Assembly: GCA_009746045.1 (NCBI GenBank)
Contig: RPFO01000166.1
Coordinates: forward strand, 116,285-180,284
DNA from: Mesostigma viride
Taxonomy: Eukaryota; Streptophyta; Mesostigmatophyceae; Mesostigmatales; Mesostigmataceae
Direction: 5' to 3'
DNA: 64,000 bases
Made by a program: the position numbers and the translations under genes. The notes under the pieces were generated by a model, which worked only from the letters and a program-made list of their open reading frames with translations, searched no databases and was not told the DNA's origin. Of the stretch, positions 49,110 through 60,331 are shown one piece after another. Within the stretch, counting starts at the first letter, position 1. Each line of letters begins with the position of its first letter.

Positions 49110-50708
49110 GAATAGATATGCCAGTGGTACGGTAACAGATAAGTGATAAGTTATAATACAGCAATAGATATGCCAGTGGTAAGGTAACAGATAAGTGATA
49201 AGTTATAATACAGCAATAGATATGCCAGTGGTAAGGTAACAGATAAGTGATAAGTTATAATACAGCAATAGATATGCCAGTGGTAAGGTAACAGATAAGT
49301 GATAAGTTATAATACAGCAATAGATATGCCAGTGGTAAGGTAACAGATAAGTGATAAGTTATAATACAGCAATAGATATGCCAGTGGTAAGGTAACAGAT
49401 AAGTGATAAGTTATAATACAGCAATAGATATGCCAGTGGTACGGTAACAGATAAGTGATAAGTTATAATACAGCAATAGATATGCCAGTGGTAAGGTAAC
49501 AGATAAGTGATAAGTTATAATACAGCAATAGATATGCCAGTGGTACGGTAACAGATAAGTGATAAGTTATAATACAGCAATAGATATGCCAGTGGTAAGG
49601 TAACAGATAAGTGATAAGTTATAATACAGCAATAGATATGCCAGTGGTAAGGTAACAGATAAGTGATAAGTTATAATACAGCAATAGATATGCCAGTGGT
49701 ACGGTAACAGATAAGTGATAAGTTATAATACAGCAATAGATATGCCAGTGGTAAGGTAACAGATAAGTGATAAGTTATAATACAGCAATAGATATGCCAG
49801 TGGTAAGGTAACAGATAAGTGATAAGTTATAATACAGCAATAGATATGCCAGTGGTAAGGTAACAGATAAGTGATAAGTTATAATACAGCAATAGATATG
49901 CCAGTGGTAAGGTAACAGATAAGTGATAAGTTATAATACAGCAATAGATATGCCAGTGGTACGGTAACAGATAAGTGATAAGTTATAATACAGCAATAGA
50001 TATGCCAGTGGTAAGGTAACAGATAAGTGATAAGTTATAATACAGCAATAGATATGCCAGTGGTAAGGTAACAGATAAGTGATAAGTTATAATACAGCAA
50101 TAGATATGCCAGTGGTAAGGTAACAGATAAGTGATAAGTTATAATACAGCAATAGATATGCCAGTGGTAAGGTAACAGATAAGTGATAAGTTATAATACA
50201 GCAATAGATATGCCAGTGGTAAGGTAACAGATAAGTGATAAGTTATAATACAGCAATAGATATGCCAGTGGTACGGTAACAGATAAGTGATAAGTTATAA
50301 TACAGCAATAGATATGCCAGTGGTAAGGTAACAGATAAGTGATAAGTTATAATACAGCAATAGATATGCCAGTGGTAAGGTAACAGATAAGTGATAAGTT
50401 ATAATACAGCAATAGATATGCCAGTGGTAAGGTAACAGATAAGTGATAAGTTATAATACAGCAATAGATATGCCAGTGGTAAGGTAACAGATAAGTGATA
50501 AGTTATAATACAGCAATAGATATGCCAGTGGTAAGGTAACAGATAAGTGATAAGTTATAATACAGCAATAGATATGCCAGTGGTAAGGTAACAGATAAGT
50601 GATAAGTTATAATACAGCAATAGATATGCCAGTGGTAAGGTAACAGATAAGTGATAAGTTATAATACAGCAATAGATATGCCAGTGGTAAGGTAACAGAT
50701 AAGTGATA
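49110..50708. repeat. 52-bp minisatellite upstream of the helicase gene
   Basis: About 30 head-to-tail copies of a 52-bp unit containing GATATGCCAGTGGTAAGGTA, ACAGATAAGTGATAAG and TTATAATACAGCAATA. A G-to-C variant (GGTACGG) marks some units. The array starts about 450 bp upstream of the helicase start codon. Confidence 0.97.
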
Positions 50709-50995
50709 GTTATAATACAGCACTGATACATTAGTCCCGCAGGAGCAAAGCTAAGATGGCGCAATAACAAGCATTTAACACGGGCACAATTACAGGCACA
50801 GAAATATGATAGGGCGGGGATGTCATGTGGCATTATATCAACATTAGATCAACATCATAGCAACATTATATCAACATTATATCAACATTATGTATCAAAT
50901 ATATTATATCAACTTACTGCAACGGGTGTGGCAAGTTACCCAGAAAGGCAACTGAGGAGGCATGTCAAAACCTTCAACCATGGATTAATTAATTT

Positions 50996-51260
50996 ACACG
51001 GAACTGCGTCACGTGAGCACAAGTCCTCAGGGAAATGAGGACGGGATGGGATGGATGGTGTAGCTATCTAGTTCCTAGTTACAGGGTTGGAGGCTCCACG
51101 GCCCGAATCGCTATGCATGCCAAACTTGGTCACACGCGGAGCCCCCGTCGACTGGGGGGTGGTGTCCTTCATTTCTGTCTGCCACCTATCTATCTACGTG
51201 CCATCAGCCTCCATACTACAGACAAACCAGGGGGCTCCCGGGGCGTGACCTTAACCCATG
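50996..51260 (-). repeat. Dispersed repeat family C, copy 2
   Basis: Same order of blocks as 25408-25690. It begins beside ATTAATTAATTTACACG instead of (AATG)n, and its hairpin is partly eroded (GAACTGCGTCACGTG). Confidence 0.7.
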
Positions 51261-51721
51261 GCGCAATCATTTTTGGAACAAAGATCAGCATTTATGGTTA
51301 CAAGGGATACTGTATGCTATAAATAAATGATGGTGGTCCGCTAGCCTCCCACGTAGCGTGCAGCGGGGCATTGTGCACCCCCCCCCACACACACACTACC
51401 CCGCTCTTCTTTTATTTTCTTTGCATCACCCCCCATCTCCCCCCCCCCATTCTTTTCTGTGGGTGGGTGCATGCTATGATGGTACATGCGAGGGAGTGGG
51501 GCGGGTCAAAAGTAAACAGGCCAATCCTTCCCAAAAGCTGATGGCTCCTGATGACAAAAACGACACCAGAAAGGGCCCCCCTTTTCCACCGTGCTAACAA
51601 CTGTAAAGCTGGGCTGGGGCATGTCCTGGGGCCATGGCTCGTAGAGCTGAAACACCACGTTACAAGCCCTGATGGTTTCAGGCGATGAACAGACATGCTG
51701 TCGCTAGGAGCGCCCACGTAC

Positions 51722-52463
51722 CGGTTGTCGGAATCTCTTTGATCACTCTCCAGACCAGGGAGTTCTTCCAGGTAGTCTCCCCTTGTTTGGCATCCGGCAC
51801 GAGCAAGACCTGCTTCTCCTTTATGTTCTGCAGCAACGCTTTGGCCTCCCTCTGCAACGCCTCCCACAAAGTCGGCACGTGGCCCCGGGCGAGCGCGGCC
51901 TTGTCATCACACCCGGGTGGGGCCGGATGCTTGGATAAGTACGGTTCGACCTGCTTCAGGAGTTCGATACTTTTTCCCGATTTCAATCTCCCCGCTTGCA
52001 CCTCCTTCACGATATATGCCGCGTATTCAGACATAGAGACCGCGAGCCAGTCAGTGACTTCTTTTCCGAGCACCTTCTTTCCATACGGGTCGCCTCTTTT
52101 CTGCTCGTTACTGGCGCTTTGGGGGCCGCTACTTCTCTTCGTAGTTTTATGAGGTTCATTCCCATCTTGCTGCAAAGTTTCTAGCGCGGGAGGGCCTGAT
52201 TGTTTCTCAGAAGGCGAATCACTCGCAAGTGCACATAGAGTTACGAAGGCAGAAATCCGGGCAGATAGCCTGTCCTGCAACAAGTCCAAGTGGACATGGG
52301 GCTTCCCACTCCACCCACGATTAAGGGAGCCGCCACGCAAGAACTTACGACTGAAATGGGCATTTCTACCGGGAAATTGCCCTGACGTGGCAACAAACGA
52401 GCATCTGTTTAGGATCGCATTGCTGACGAGGGGCATTGTAGAAGCCAAATGACTTGATGCCAT
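51722..52463 (-). CDS. Unknown protein with possible organelle-targeting N-terminus (first exon)
   Basis: ATG at 52463 opens a frame of about 247 codons. The N-terminal ~75 residues are rich in Ser, Arg and hydrophobic residues with few acids, like a transit peptide. The rest is mixed and charged, with a region around VTDWLAVSMSEYAAYIVKEV and a Lys-rich stretch (NIKEKQVLLVPDAKQGE). A donor (CAACCG|GTACGTG) ends the exon at 51722; without splicing the frame stops a little further on, near 51680. A downstream exon may start after GTGTTTCAG near 51647 (LYEPWPQDMPQPSF), but the phases do not fit cleanly. I recognise no family. It is divergent from the dUTPase gene with about 650 bp between starts, so they may share a promoter region. 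Confidence 0.55.
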
Positions 52464-53114
52464 CAGAAGTTATCCACGCCGGGAAGCATAGTTCCCATCA
52501 TATGCACGCAGGCAGCCATATCCGGCAAAAATAATTGACATTATGAATTAATATCCAGGATATCCATACTATATCATTGTTTTCCAGCAAGTTGCAGCAA
52601 TTTGAAGCCGGATATGGCGGACAGGAATGGAAATTATCTACCACGCATCCGGAAGGCAACTGTGATCCGGAGAGGCAACTGTGCTGCCACGTGCGCACCT
52701 ATTTCACATACATGTATTGCGGGACAAGATCACAAGAAGTCAAGAACAGCACGGTGCAGCGTTTTCGTGAGATCATGCCCGTGCGTGCCCGTACAGCCTG
52801 CTTGTCTGGCGTGTGGCGCTGAGCGGCTTCCGTAGCACGCAACATCGGCCTTTGCTGGGAGGTAACCAACGTGGCACAAAGTTGCAAGCCTAACGTTGCA
52901 TCGTACTGACGTTACATCTAGGCCGGTTTGTGCAGTCATCCGCAAATGACGAGCGCAGGGTACTTGACCGGTGCTGGACTGCTGGTGACGCGGTGACTGC
53001 TGCTAGTTCGAGGCTTCGAAGTTCGAGCATAGGGCGCGGCGAGCTCAGACTCCTACGTTTTTAAATTGATTCCCGCGCATTTCAGAACCTATCCCGGGAA
53101 TCCCGGAATTCTCC

Positions 53115-54120
53115 ATGTCCATTGCCACGCCGAGCTTGATAGGGCTTTCCTCGAAGTCAGTGTGCTCGTTTCCTCTCCACCTCAAAGCCTCCCTCCGTTA
53201 CCCTGTAGCTACACGTATAAACATGAAGCCCGAGAGCGCAGAAGAATGTGTCCTGATGGCTCTGTCCAACAACGAGAATGTTGATCCGCTGGCGGTAGGG
53301 AAGCGAGCGGCGACGAGCACTGAGGAAGATAACGTCCTCAAGGTCATTAAGTCTGAGCCTCTTCTTCGGGTGAAGCGTCTTAGCGAGAATGCTGTTATTC
53401 CTAGCAGGGGATCGAAGCATGCGGCTGGATACGATCTTTCCAGGTATCAGCTCACGATTTTGTTCTGCCATGTCTAGCTACCTTAAGTTGCAGCAGTGGT
53501 GTTATCATGTCATCTGGTACCACAATGGCAGAGATCGTGAACGCTCAATTCTTGCCACACTCAACTTTCTCTTTGTGTTCATTCAACAGCGCTCATGATT
53601 GCGTCATCCCGGCGCGCGGAAAAGGCATCGCGAAAACCGACCTCGCCATCTCGATCCCCGAAGGAACTTACGCCAGGATAGGTAAGGACAGCACCTTGTA
53701 GGAATGTTTTCTCTGCACCTATTCTTAATTCCATTACCACATCTTCCTTATCTCAAGACCCACTTCCCGCGGGTGCACCATGTTTCCATTGATCGCCACT
53801 TCTGAGACACCGCGTACCATGTGTTACGTCCGCGCTGACGGCCCGCAGCTCCCCGATCCGGTCTGGCGTGGAAGAACCACATCGACCTGGGCGCTGGCGT
53901 CGTGGACTACGACTACCGTGGCAACATCGGCGTCGTCATGTTCAACCACTCGGAGACCGACTTTGTCGTTCGCAAGGGTGACCGTGTGGCTCAGCTGATC
54001 CTTGAGAAGATCATGACCCCTGATGTGCTCGAGGTGGCAGACCTGGATGACACGGAAAGGGGCGAGGGGGGATTCGGCTCGACAGGAGTCAGCAACGCGT
54101 TGCCCCCACCAACCGCATAG
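53115..54120 (+). CDS. DUT: dUTP diphosphatase (dUTPase)
   Basis: Three exons: 53115-53443, 53590-53681, 53849-54120; GT-AG introns in phases 2 and 1, joining to 230 residues. Trimeric dUTPase motifs in order: AAGYDLSS (motif 1), APRSGLAWK (motif 2, spanning exons 2 and 3), [14 protein letters not shown] (motif 3, catalytic Asp), [12 protein letters not shown] (motif 4) and [10 protein letters not shown] (motif 5, nucleotide-capping tail). It hydrolyses dUTP to dUMP and pyrophosphate, keeping uracil out of DNA and supplying dUMP for thymidylate. The first ATG gives ~36 extra residues rich in Ser, Leu and basic residues before MKPESAEE (ATG 53223), so organelle and nuclear forms from alternative starts are possible. 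The ~100 residues before motif 1 are longer than in the shortest family members. Confidence 0.95.
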
Positions 54121-54737
54121 AGTGGCAAACCAGGTATTCTCACGATGCCAAGCTAACAGCTTGGCAATTTCGACCTAACTAGGTTAACAAGTTGAGCCAG
54201 CTAGCTCAACAACACTGAGCTAGATAGCTTGCATCGCTGAGCTCGCTAGCTCTAGGATGCTGGGTTTACCAGCATCACAGCGTTGAGCTAACTAGCTTCA
54301 CAATGTTTTGCTTTATGTGCCTGATCTATTCTGAGCGGGGCTGGTCTTGCTAGTTTCCATGCCATGCCTGGCAGGTGTGCTGGCCATGCCATATCTCAGC
54401 CATGGCGTATCTCAGCTTGCTCCCGTGGACCTTGTACATTTCCCCCTGCTCTTCAGGCCGGCCCACCACGGGGCCTGTGTAAATTTGTTGACATTAGTAA
54501 TGATTAGTGAGATACCATCGGGGATGGAGCTGGCTGAACCCCAAGCTAGGGCTGGTCAACTGTGTCCTTGCAAAGCATGCATTGAGTACCAAATAAGAAC
54601 TTGAGGACAACAACTTCAGTAGATAACACAGGCAGAGTAGAATACCCTTTATTTATACATGCCCGATCATTTTTAATGACAACCAATTTATGCCTACGTG
54701 CTCATTTGTACAACGTTGTGCTGCGGTCTGGTGAAGT
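54121..54737. other. dUTPase 3' flank with GAGCTAGCT-type repeats
   Basis: 54165-54300 holds irregular repeats of GAGCTAGC / AGCTAACTAGCT and CAACAC, able to form many small hairpins. No gene is seen. Confidence 0.5.
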
Positions 54738-55236
54738 TCAGTATTCTTGTTGCGTACGCTGCCTAATCTCGTCCGAAATACGAGGCATACCATGATACAA
54801 AGGCTCTAATGACGGGCGCTTGGGAAACCCTACGTTACGGACCTGTCGGAGCATCCTGTAAACCGTGCCGTCGAGCTTAGCTGCCAGTGTGGGTGTGAGT
54901 GTCCACGCCTCGGCGCCATACGTGAGCACCGTGAGGACGAGGACCTTGAAGAGCATGCGCTTGCGGTGCTCTCCCAGGCCCTTCGAGCGCCAGTAGGTGT
55001 TGAGCGAACGGAGCCTGGCCCAGGCCAGGCCGATGCGGGTGTCCACATCGTCTGCAGTGTCAGGGAGCCAACTCCCCAACAGTTTGAAGCGATCGCGGAA
55101 CGGGACCTCCGTCCCGTCGAGCAGGCGCGGCAGCGGTGGTGTACTGGAGGCCCCAATCACCATCGCTTCAGTTTTGACACTAATCTCCAACCCCACCGCC
55201 CTCGCCTCCAGGCCCAGACAGTCATAGAGATGAAGG
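54738..55236 (-). pseudogene. LINE ORF2 C-terminal fragment (family B, reverse)
   Basis: 153 open codons on the minus strand match the ORF2 C-terminus: GLEISVKTEAMVIGA, FKLLGSWLPDTADDVDTRIG, FKVLVLTVLTYGAEAWTL, RMLRQVRNVGF and MPRISDEIRQR. It is related to, but clearly diverged from, the LINE at 15.6-21.0 kb, and is truncated at both ends. Confidence 0.8.
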
Positions 55237-55475
55237 CATTAAATTAAATTAAATTAAATTAAATTAAATTAAATTAAATTAAATTAAATTAAATTAAATT
55301 AAATTAAATTAAATTAAATTAAATTAAATTAAATTAAATTAAATTAAATTAAATTAAATTAAATTAAATTAAATTAAATTAAATTAAATTAAATTAAATT
55401 AAATTAAATTAAATTAAATTAAATTAAATTAAATTAAATTAAATTAAATTATAACATGACTCCGGAGATCACGTA
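55237..55475 (-). repeat. Retroposon tail (TAATT)n with terminal hairpin
   Basis: About 215 bp of AATTA units (55237-55451), then a hairpin near 55454-55473 (CATGACTCC / GGAGATCACG). Read on the minus strand it is hairpin then tail, like the end of the LINE fragment at 2922-2965. The tail belongs to a minus-strand element lying to its right. Confidence 0.7.
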
Positions 55476-55497
55476 GCACATACTCTGATAGAGCACA

Positions 55498-55768
55498 TAT
55501 CAAGGAGACAACCAGCGCAGGCCAGAAATCGGGAGAATCCGGACCATGGTAGCTCGAGCCTGCCGTTATCTTGTCCGCGCATGTTCGAGTCGTTCAGGAT
55601 GATGAAGATGAATGGTGATGGAAATGTGTATCCTTGTGCATTGAAATTATGGCTGGCTTACGTGTAGAGCGACTAGATGACCTAGACGGTGGGGCCGGAA
55701 ACAGCATGCTTGATCAGGGCGTGTGTTTCGAGCCTAACTGGCCGGGAGTGTCTAGTGGTGAGCACCAC
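55498..55768 (-). repeat. SINE-like family D copy, left arm of inverted pair
   Basis: 271 bp that are the near-exact reverse complement of 56287-56553. The outer end reads TATCAAGGAGACAACC. Shared blocks include GAGAATCCGGACCATGGTAG, GGATGATGAAGATGAATGG and GGTGGGGCCGGAAACAGCAT. No coding capacity. CACATAYTCTGAT occurs on both sides, possibly a target duplication. Confidence 0.85.
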
Positions 55769-56286
55769 ATATTCTGATCAGACACTCCGCAAAGGTGAAA
55801 ACCATTTGCGAAAACCACATATATTCCTTGCTGAATGGAGGGAGGTGGCCATGGGCAAAGCCGCGGAATCGAACTAAGCTAACTCTAAGCTATCTAGTCT
55901 AGAAAATCCTAACTACTCAAAAGCGCCCCTTCCGCTTGGGGGGAGGGGGCTAGCTTGCCCACAGGGGCTGGCGTGGGAGCCTGGACAATCTTCTTCCACG
56001 TCTTCTTGTTCTGCGCGGCCGTTCCGAGCTTGGCACTGGATTCGTTGTCCACATCGTCGCGTCGCTGCAGCAACACGATGTTTTCTGGCATCCGCGGGCT
56101 TTTGGTTCCCGCCGCACATTTGAAAGTGCTGTCCTCCGGCTTTTTGCCTTTGCACCGCGTGCAGTTCTTGGACGTTAATTTGGAATCATGGCATGGCTAA
56201 CGTGATGACTGACTAGCTCTACCTTTTCAGTGGTTTTCCATTTGCGGGTATTTCCTCGTAAATGGTGGGAGAGCGATCGCAGCAAT
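55769..56286 (-). pseudogene. Spacer of the inverted pair with LINE 3'-end fragment
   Basis: At 56090-55900 the minus strand encodes NKKTWKKIVQAPTPAPVGK and a Pro-rich end, matching the LINE family B C-terminus seen at 2740-2830. The left part (55769-55815) holds the CCGCAAA / CCATTTGCG block shared with 25690-25750. Confidence 0.6.
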
Positions 56287-56553
56287 GGTGCTCACCACTA
56301 GACACTCCCGGCCAGTTAGGCTCAAAACACACGCCCTGATCAAGCATGCTGTTTCCGGCCCCACCGTCTAGGTCATCTAGTCGCTCTACACGTAAGCCAG
56401 CCATAATTTCAATGCACAAGGATACACATTTCCATCACCATTCATCTTCATCATCCTGAACGACTCGAACACGCGGACAAGATAACGGCAGGCTCGAGCT
56501 ACCATGGTCCGGATTCTCCCGATTTCTGGCCTGCGCTGGTTGTCTCCTTGATA
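56287..56553 (+). repeat. SINE-like family D copy, right arm of inverted pair
   Basis: 267 bp ending in CTGCGCTGGTTGTCTCCTTG and ATA, reverse complement of 55768-55498 with few differences. The two arms could fold into a long hairpin in RNA or single-stranded DNA. Confidence 0.85.
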
Positions 56554-56639
56554 GCAGTCCAAGCAAGAGACAGGGAGTGAATGCACTGTTCAAACTGAGC
56601 TGGGACCACTAGGTCGGCCAGCAACATCTGTATGTAGTT

Positions 56640-56966
56640 CATGGCAGGTTTAATTACCCAGCTTTCTAGGAATGTCCTTGGGGCCAGCCCAGGTCAGGAT
56701 CTGTGCCGCCCTGGTTGGCCAAGCCGCTGGGTGGCGGCCAGACCAAGGGCAGTATCTACCTGACTGGTGCGAGCAAGATGTCCTACAAACGCTATCCTAC
56801 GCTGCCTAATCTCGTCCGAAATGCGAGGCATACCCTGATACAAAGACTCTAATGACCTATGCGCGGAAAACCCTACATTCAGGACCTGTCGAAGCATCCT
56901 GTAAACCGTGCCGTCTGGCTTGGCGGCCAGTGTGTCCGTGAGCATCCATGCCTCCAATGGAGGCAT
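56640..56966 (-). pseudogene. LINE ORF2 C-terminal fragment (family B, reverse)
   Basis: Open minus-strand codons match LINE ORF2: TLAAKPDGTVYRMLRQVLNV, LESLYQGMPRISDEIRQR, IAFVGHLARTSQVDTALG. It overlaps in content with the fragment at 54738-55236, so it is a separate insertion or a duplication. Confidence 0.75.
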
Positions 56967-56978
56967 GCCTGTTGTTCA

Positions 56979-57090
56979 ATTTGAAGGTACCTCTTAGTCG
57001 GGGTAAAATTGGCTCTTTTTTAGCAAATTTAGCAAATTAGCAAATTAGCGGAAGGCGGGGGCCGAGATTAATTAAGAGGTACCTTGAAAT
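56979..57090. repeat. 112-bp palindrome at the left edge of the HUH element
   Basis: ATTTGAAGGTACCTCTTA (56979-56996) is inverted at TAAGAGGTACCTTGAAAT (57073-57090), one mismatch in 18. The left terminal repeat of the HUH element starts at the end of the first arm. It may be a small separate insertion or part of the element's end structure. Confidence 0.65.
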
Positions 57091-57278
57091 TAAATAAGAC
57101 GCATACCTCTATCGAGATATATGGTCGGAGGCGAATTTCTATTGGCGTTAATTTGTACTATTGTACGACAGCTGTCAAGGGTGACGGCATGTACTGAAAT
57201 CGCGGATACTTTCTAGATCGATTGCGCATTCGACGGTTAAAAGGCAGAGCTGCGGTTGAAAGTACAGTACGTGGGCCC

Positions 57279-57480
57279 GGGGGACGGTGTTACAACGGCC
57301 GGGGGGGGGGACGCAGTTATGGGGGGGGGGGGACGGTGTTACAACGGGGGGGGGAACGCACTTATGGGGGGGGGGAACGGTGTTATCGGGGAAATGGACC
57401 AAAGAGGTGAGAGGGGAAATGAGTATCAGCGAATCGTTAATGGGGGGAACGGTGTTACACCGGGGGGAGTCGCAGTTGTC
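57279..57480 (+). repeat. G-rich tandem repeat upstream of the HUH element genes
   Basis: Three to four copies of a ~40-bp unit with GGGGACGGTGTTACAACGG and a run of 8-11 G followed by ACGCAGTTATG. The last copies are diverged (GGTGTTATCGGGG, GGTGTTACACCGGGG). The G runs on the plus strand can form quadruplexes. It lies 300-500 bp before the first ORF, where a promoter or replication origin would be expected. Confidence 0.8.
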
Positions 57481-57786
57481 AGTTTCAAACCGAATATCTA
57501 TTGGACCGTAGTTCTAGGAAATTGTAGATGGCGATTAGTTCGGCACTTCCGGGCGTCAGGCCCAGTAAGGTCCAGGTGGAAGTTTAGACACCTTGCAATC
57601 ACAGAATAGCGGTTACAGGGATATTATTTAATGGAAATGGCCGACACGTTGGAAACTGATTGCGGTTACAAACCTTACGTCGTGTGTGATTGGCTGGATA
57701 CTAACGGGGCACGAAGACCAAAGGCAGAAGGAGCGGCCACGCGTCACGATTCGTGTGATTGACAGGATACACGCGAATATAGGTGT

Positions 57787-58596
57787 GTGAACGAAGGGAC
57801 AAAAAGAAAACGAAAGGCCGACACCATGGCGGCGATGAAAAATCTGGTGCAACAAGACCTCTTCAAGGACCTCGTTGGAAAAGTAAACAAGCAGCGAGTC
57901 GACTTAACTAACGCCATCAGGGACAAAAAGCTTAATCTGGACCGTGCCAACGAAGGAGTACAAGTACAAACAAAGAATGTAAATGCGGCTAAGGCAAGGT
58001 ATCATGAACTCAAGACAAGGGAGGAAAAGCTCTGCGAGGAGAAAGTGAAAAAGGCGTACGAGACAACCGTAGAGCCCCAACTCAAGACGCTAGAGCGGCT
58101 GAAAGCCGCCTTATGCAAAAAGGAACAACTGTGGGAGGGGGTGGTCAAACATGCAACAAATGAGGTGCTGTCGACACTTGAGACAATAGGGCCCCTTCTC
58201 TCTAACGCAATCAATAAAGGGGCAGCGGTGGATAGCGTGGATCTGACGGGGTCCCAGGCGGACGAGGATGAATTATTGAACTCCGTTTTGTCTGCTGCCG
58301 GCAAGCTTGCTGGGGGGTCATCTGTAACCCCATCATCATCAACACAAACGTCCACAAAACAACATGGCCAAGACCAAAACGCCGGCAAGTCGCCCTGGCC
58401 CGGCAAGGGGACTAAACGAACCCTCGATTTTGACGAACGCAATGAGGAAACGCCTGCTTTTGAGCCGTCGCCAGATGACGACCCCATCCATGACGACCAC
58501 GCCGGCCCAGCACCCGCCAACGACGCCGGACCACCTAGTTCATCCCAAAGAACGGGACTCGATGGATCCAGCACATGCGAACCTCCAGATTCTTGA
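57787..58596 (+). CDS. Coiled-coil protein of the HUH element, unknown function
   Basis: 269 residues. The N-terminus is basic (GTKRKRKAD, nuclear-signal-like). Residues ~20-120 are rich in Lys, Glu, Leu and Gln with heptad-like spacing (VQTKNVNAAKARYHELKTRE, PQLKTLERLKAALCKKEQ) and probably form a coiled coil. The C-terminal third is Ser/Pro/Asp-rich and disordered-looking. There is no recognised family. A start at ATG 57826 (MAAMKNLVQQD) is equally possible. Its end overlaps the likely start of the HUH gene at 58562 in another frame, which could reflect a coupled pair or one gene split by a frameshift. Confidence 0.55.
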   Translation: MNEGTKRKRKADTMAAMKNLVQQDLFKDLVGKVNKQRVDLTNAIRDKKLNLDRANEGVQVQTKNVNAAKARYHELKTREEKLCEEKVKKAYETTVEPQLKTLERLKAALCKKEQLWEGVVKHATNEVLSTLETIGPLLSNAINKGAAVDSVDLTGSQADEDELLNSVLSAAGKLAGGSSVTPSSSTQTSTKQHGQDQNAGKSPWPGKGTKRTLDFDERNEETPAFEPSPDDDPIHDDHAGPAPANDAGPPSSSQRTGLDGSSTCEPPDS

Positions 58597-59724
58597 GGAC
58601 GACGTTGTGCCTGAGTTAAACTGTGAAACGAGGCACCGGCGGCGCGGGCGGCATGCTATTTTAGACGATGCCTCCGAGGATGACGATGAAAACAATGTCG
58701 ACAAGGAAGACGAACCAGAAGCAGAGCAAGAAGCGGATGAACAAGTGGCAGACTGGAGGAGGAAGGGGATGAGGTTGACGAAGAGGATCCCCCTCCACGT
58801 TGGGCAAAAAGATGTAAATTCATAGATGATGAAGCTGGTGTTTCCGGTGATGACGAGGACAGCGATGGCGAAGGGGCCATTAAAAATCAGAATTTCATGT
58901 GCAACTGTTGCGAGCCGCCTTTCGTAGCCAGGAGCCAAGCTGGTCTCACCCGTCACGTAACATGCAAGATAAAGCGTGGACGGTAAGCCGCTGAATCCTT
59001 TCTAGGGTTTTTATTTCCAACTTGTATTCTTGCCAAACTTGTCCACGTGAGTTTTTCTTTGAAAATTAATTATGTCTTTAAACCAATCTTGACCACGATC
59101 CTTGCAAAAAATCTGCATTTTTTTTTTTTCATGTACCCTGCTCGTCACAGCCAAGCGAGACAACAACTACAAGAGCGTGAGGCTATCGCAACGGATGAGC
59201 AAGTCAACGTCGAAAAACAGCACCAAGATCAAGCACACGAAACTGACGATTACATCCCATTACGTCAACCCAAGCGCGCACGTGGGCCTACGGCGCTAAA
59301 AAATATGACACTCCACATCTCCATTTCAGGGGGGGCTCGCGATCTTGACGATGATGAGCTTGGCAAGATAGAGGCCTTCCACCTAGCCAATGGCGGCAAG
59401 GGCATGTCAATTGTGGAGGAAGGAATTCTCGAAATGCACAAGCACGTCCACATGCTCATTGACGTTGAGGCTACATCGGCCCATGCTGTGAAACTCAAGC
59501 TCAAGAAAGAACTTGGGTGGGGTGAACCAATAGATGAAAAGGGGAAACATGACAAAACCAAGCCAAGCCTTGTGGCACGCCAAGTGAAGTCCAGCCACAA
59601 ATTGAATTATTCAGGGATGATAGGCTATTTGCTTAAATCGGAAGAGCAGGAGGGGTTCCAGATTTTGTATTGCCATGGCATTGATGAGGATGAGAAAGAA
59701 GAGGGGCGTATAGAATATTTATTA

Positions 59725-60331
59725 TGACACTTGAGCTCCCAAGAAAACCAGCATTTGATTGAAAACAATGAGTAGAGCCCCTGCCAAAGGCAGGTTTAAG
59801 TAGTCATCTCGTCTCCCTCGCATGCAGGAGCAAGAGCCCCCCAAGGGTGGGATGGGTGGGAAGAAACAATTACGGGTCACAACCCGCCGACCATGCTTAT
59901 CAAGCCTACCGTCAAAATGGAAAACGGCAAAACCAGAAATATCCTAACGCTGACAATTTAATAATTCAGCCAGCCAGCTCATCTGTCACACGTCTGAGCT
60001 GGACATCAGGCCATGTGTACTCTTCGAATGCAACCCTGAACACACTACCCAACCAAGCAGCACACCAATCAATTGGTGAGTGCTGGTTACATCAGATTTT
60101 ATTACAGCTTTTTGACGCAACTTCCGTCAGCATTCAACACATGGCCGGCCGTTCAAACAAACGGCGCCTGACTTACAAAAGGCAAAGCTAGTTGCCAGTA
60201 GGATTCCCCGGTAAACAACAAGCCGTCCCCATTCGTCTAACAAGCCTTTCTGCATGTACAGCCACAAGGTTGTGGCGGCCCTTTCTTTCCCGCATGCTGT
60301 TTAATAAACTATTTTCAGAGAAATCCGATTA
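59725..60331 (+). mobile_element. Nested element copy M1 (607 bp)
   Basis: Starts TGACACTTGAGCTCCC right after ATTA (59721-59724) and ends AATCCGATTA. The first 118 bp and last 471 bp equal those of M2; only 18 bp (G-rich) lie between. Hairpins lie near both ends: CCTGCC-AAA-GGCAGG (59780-59794) and GCCACAA-GG-TTGTGGC (60261-60276). No coding capacity. Non-autonomous; perhaps an internal-deletion form of M2. Confidence 0.75.
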
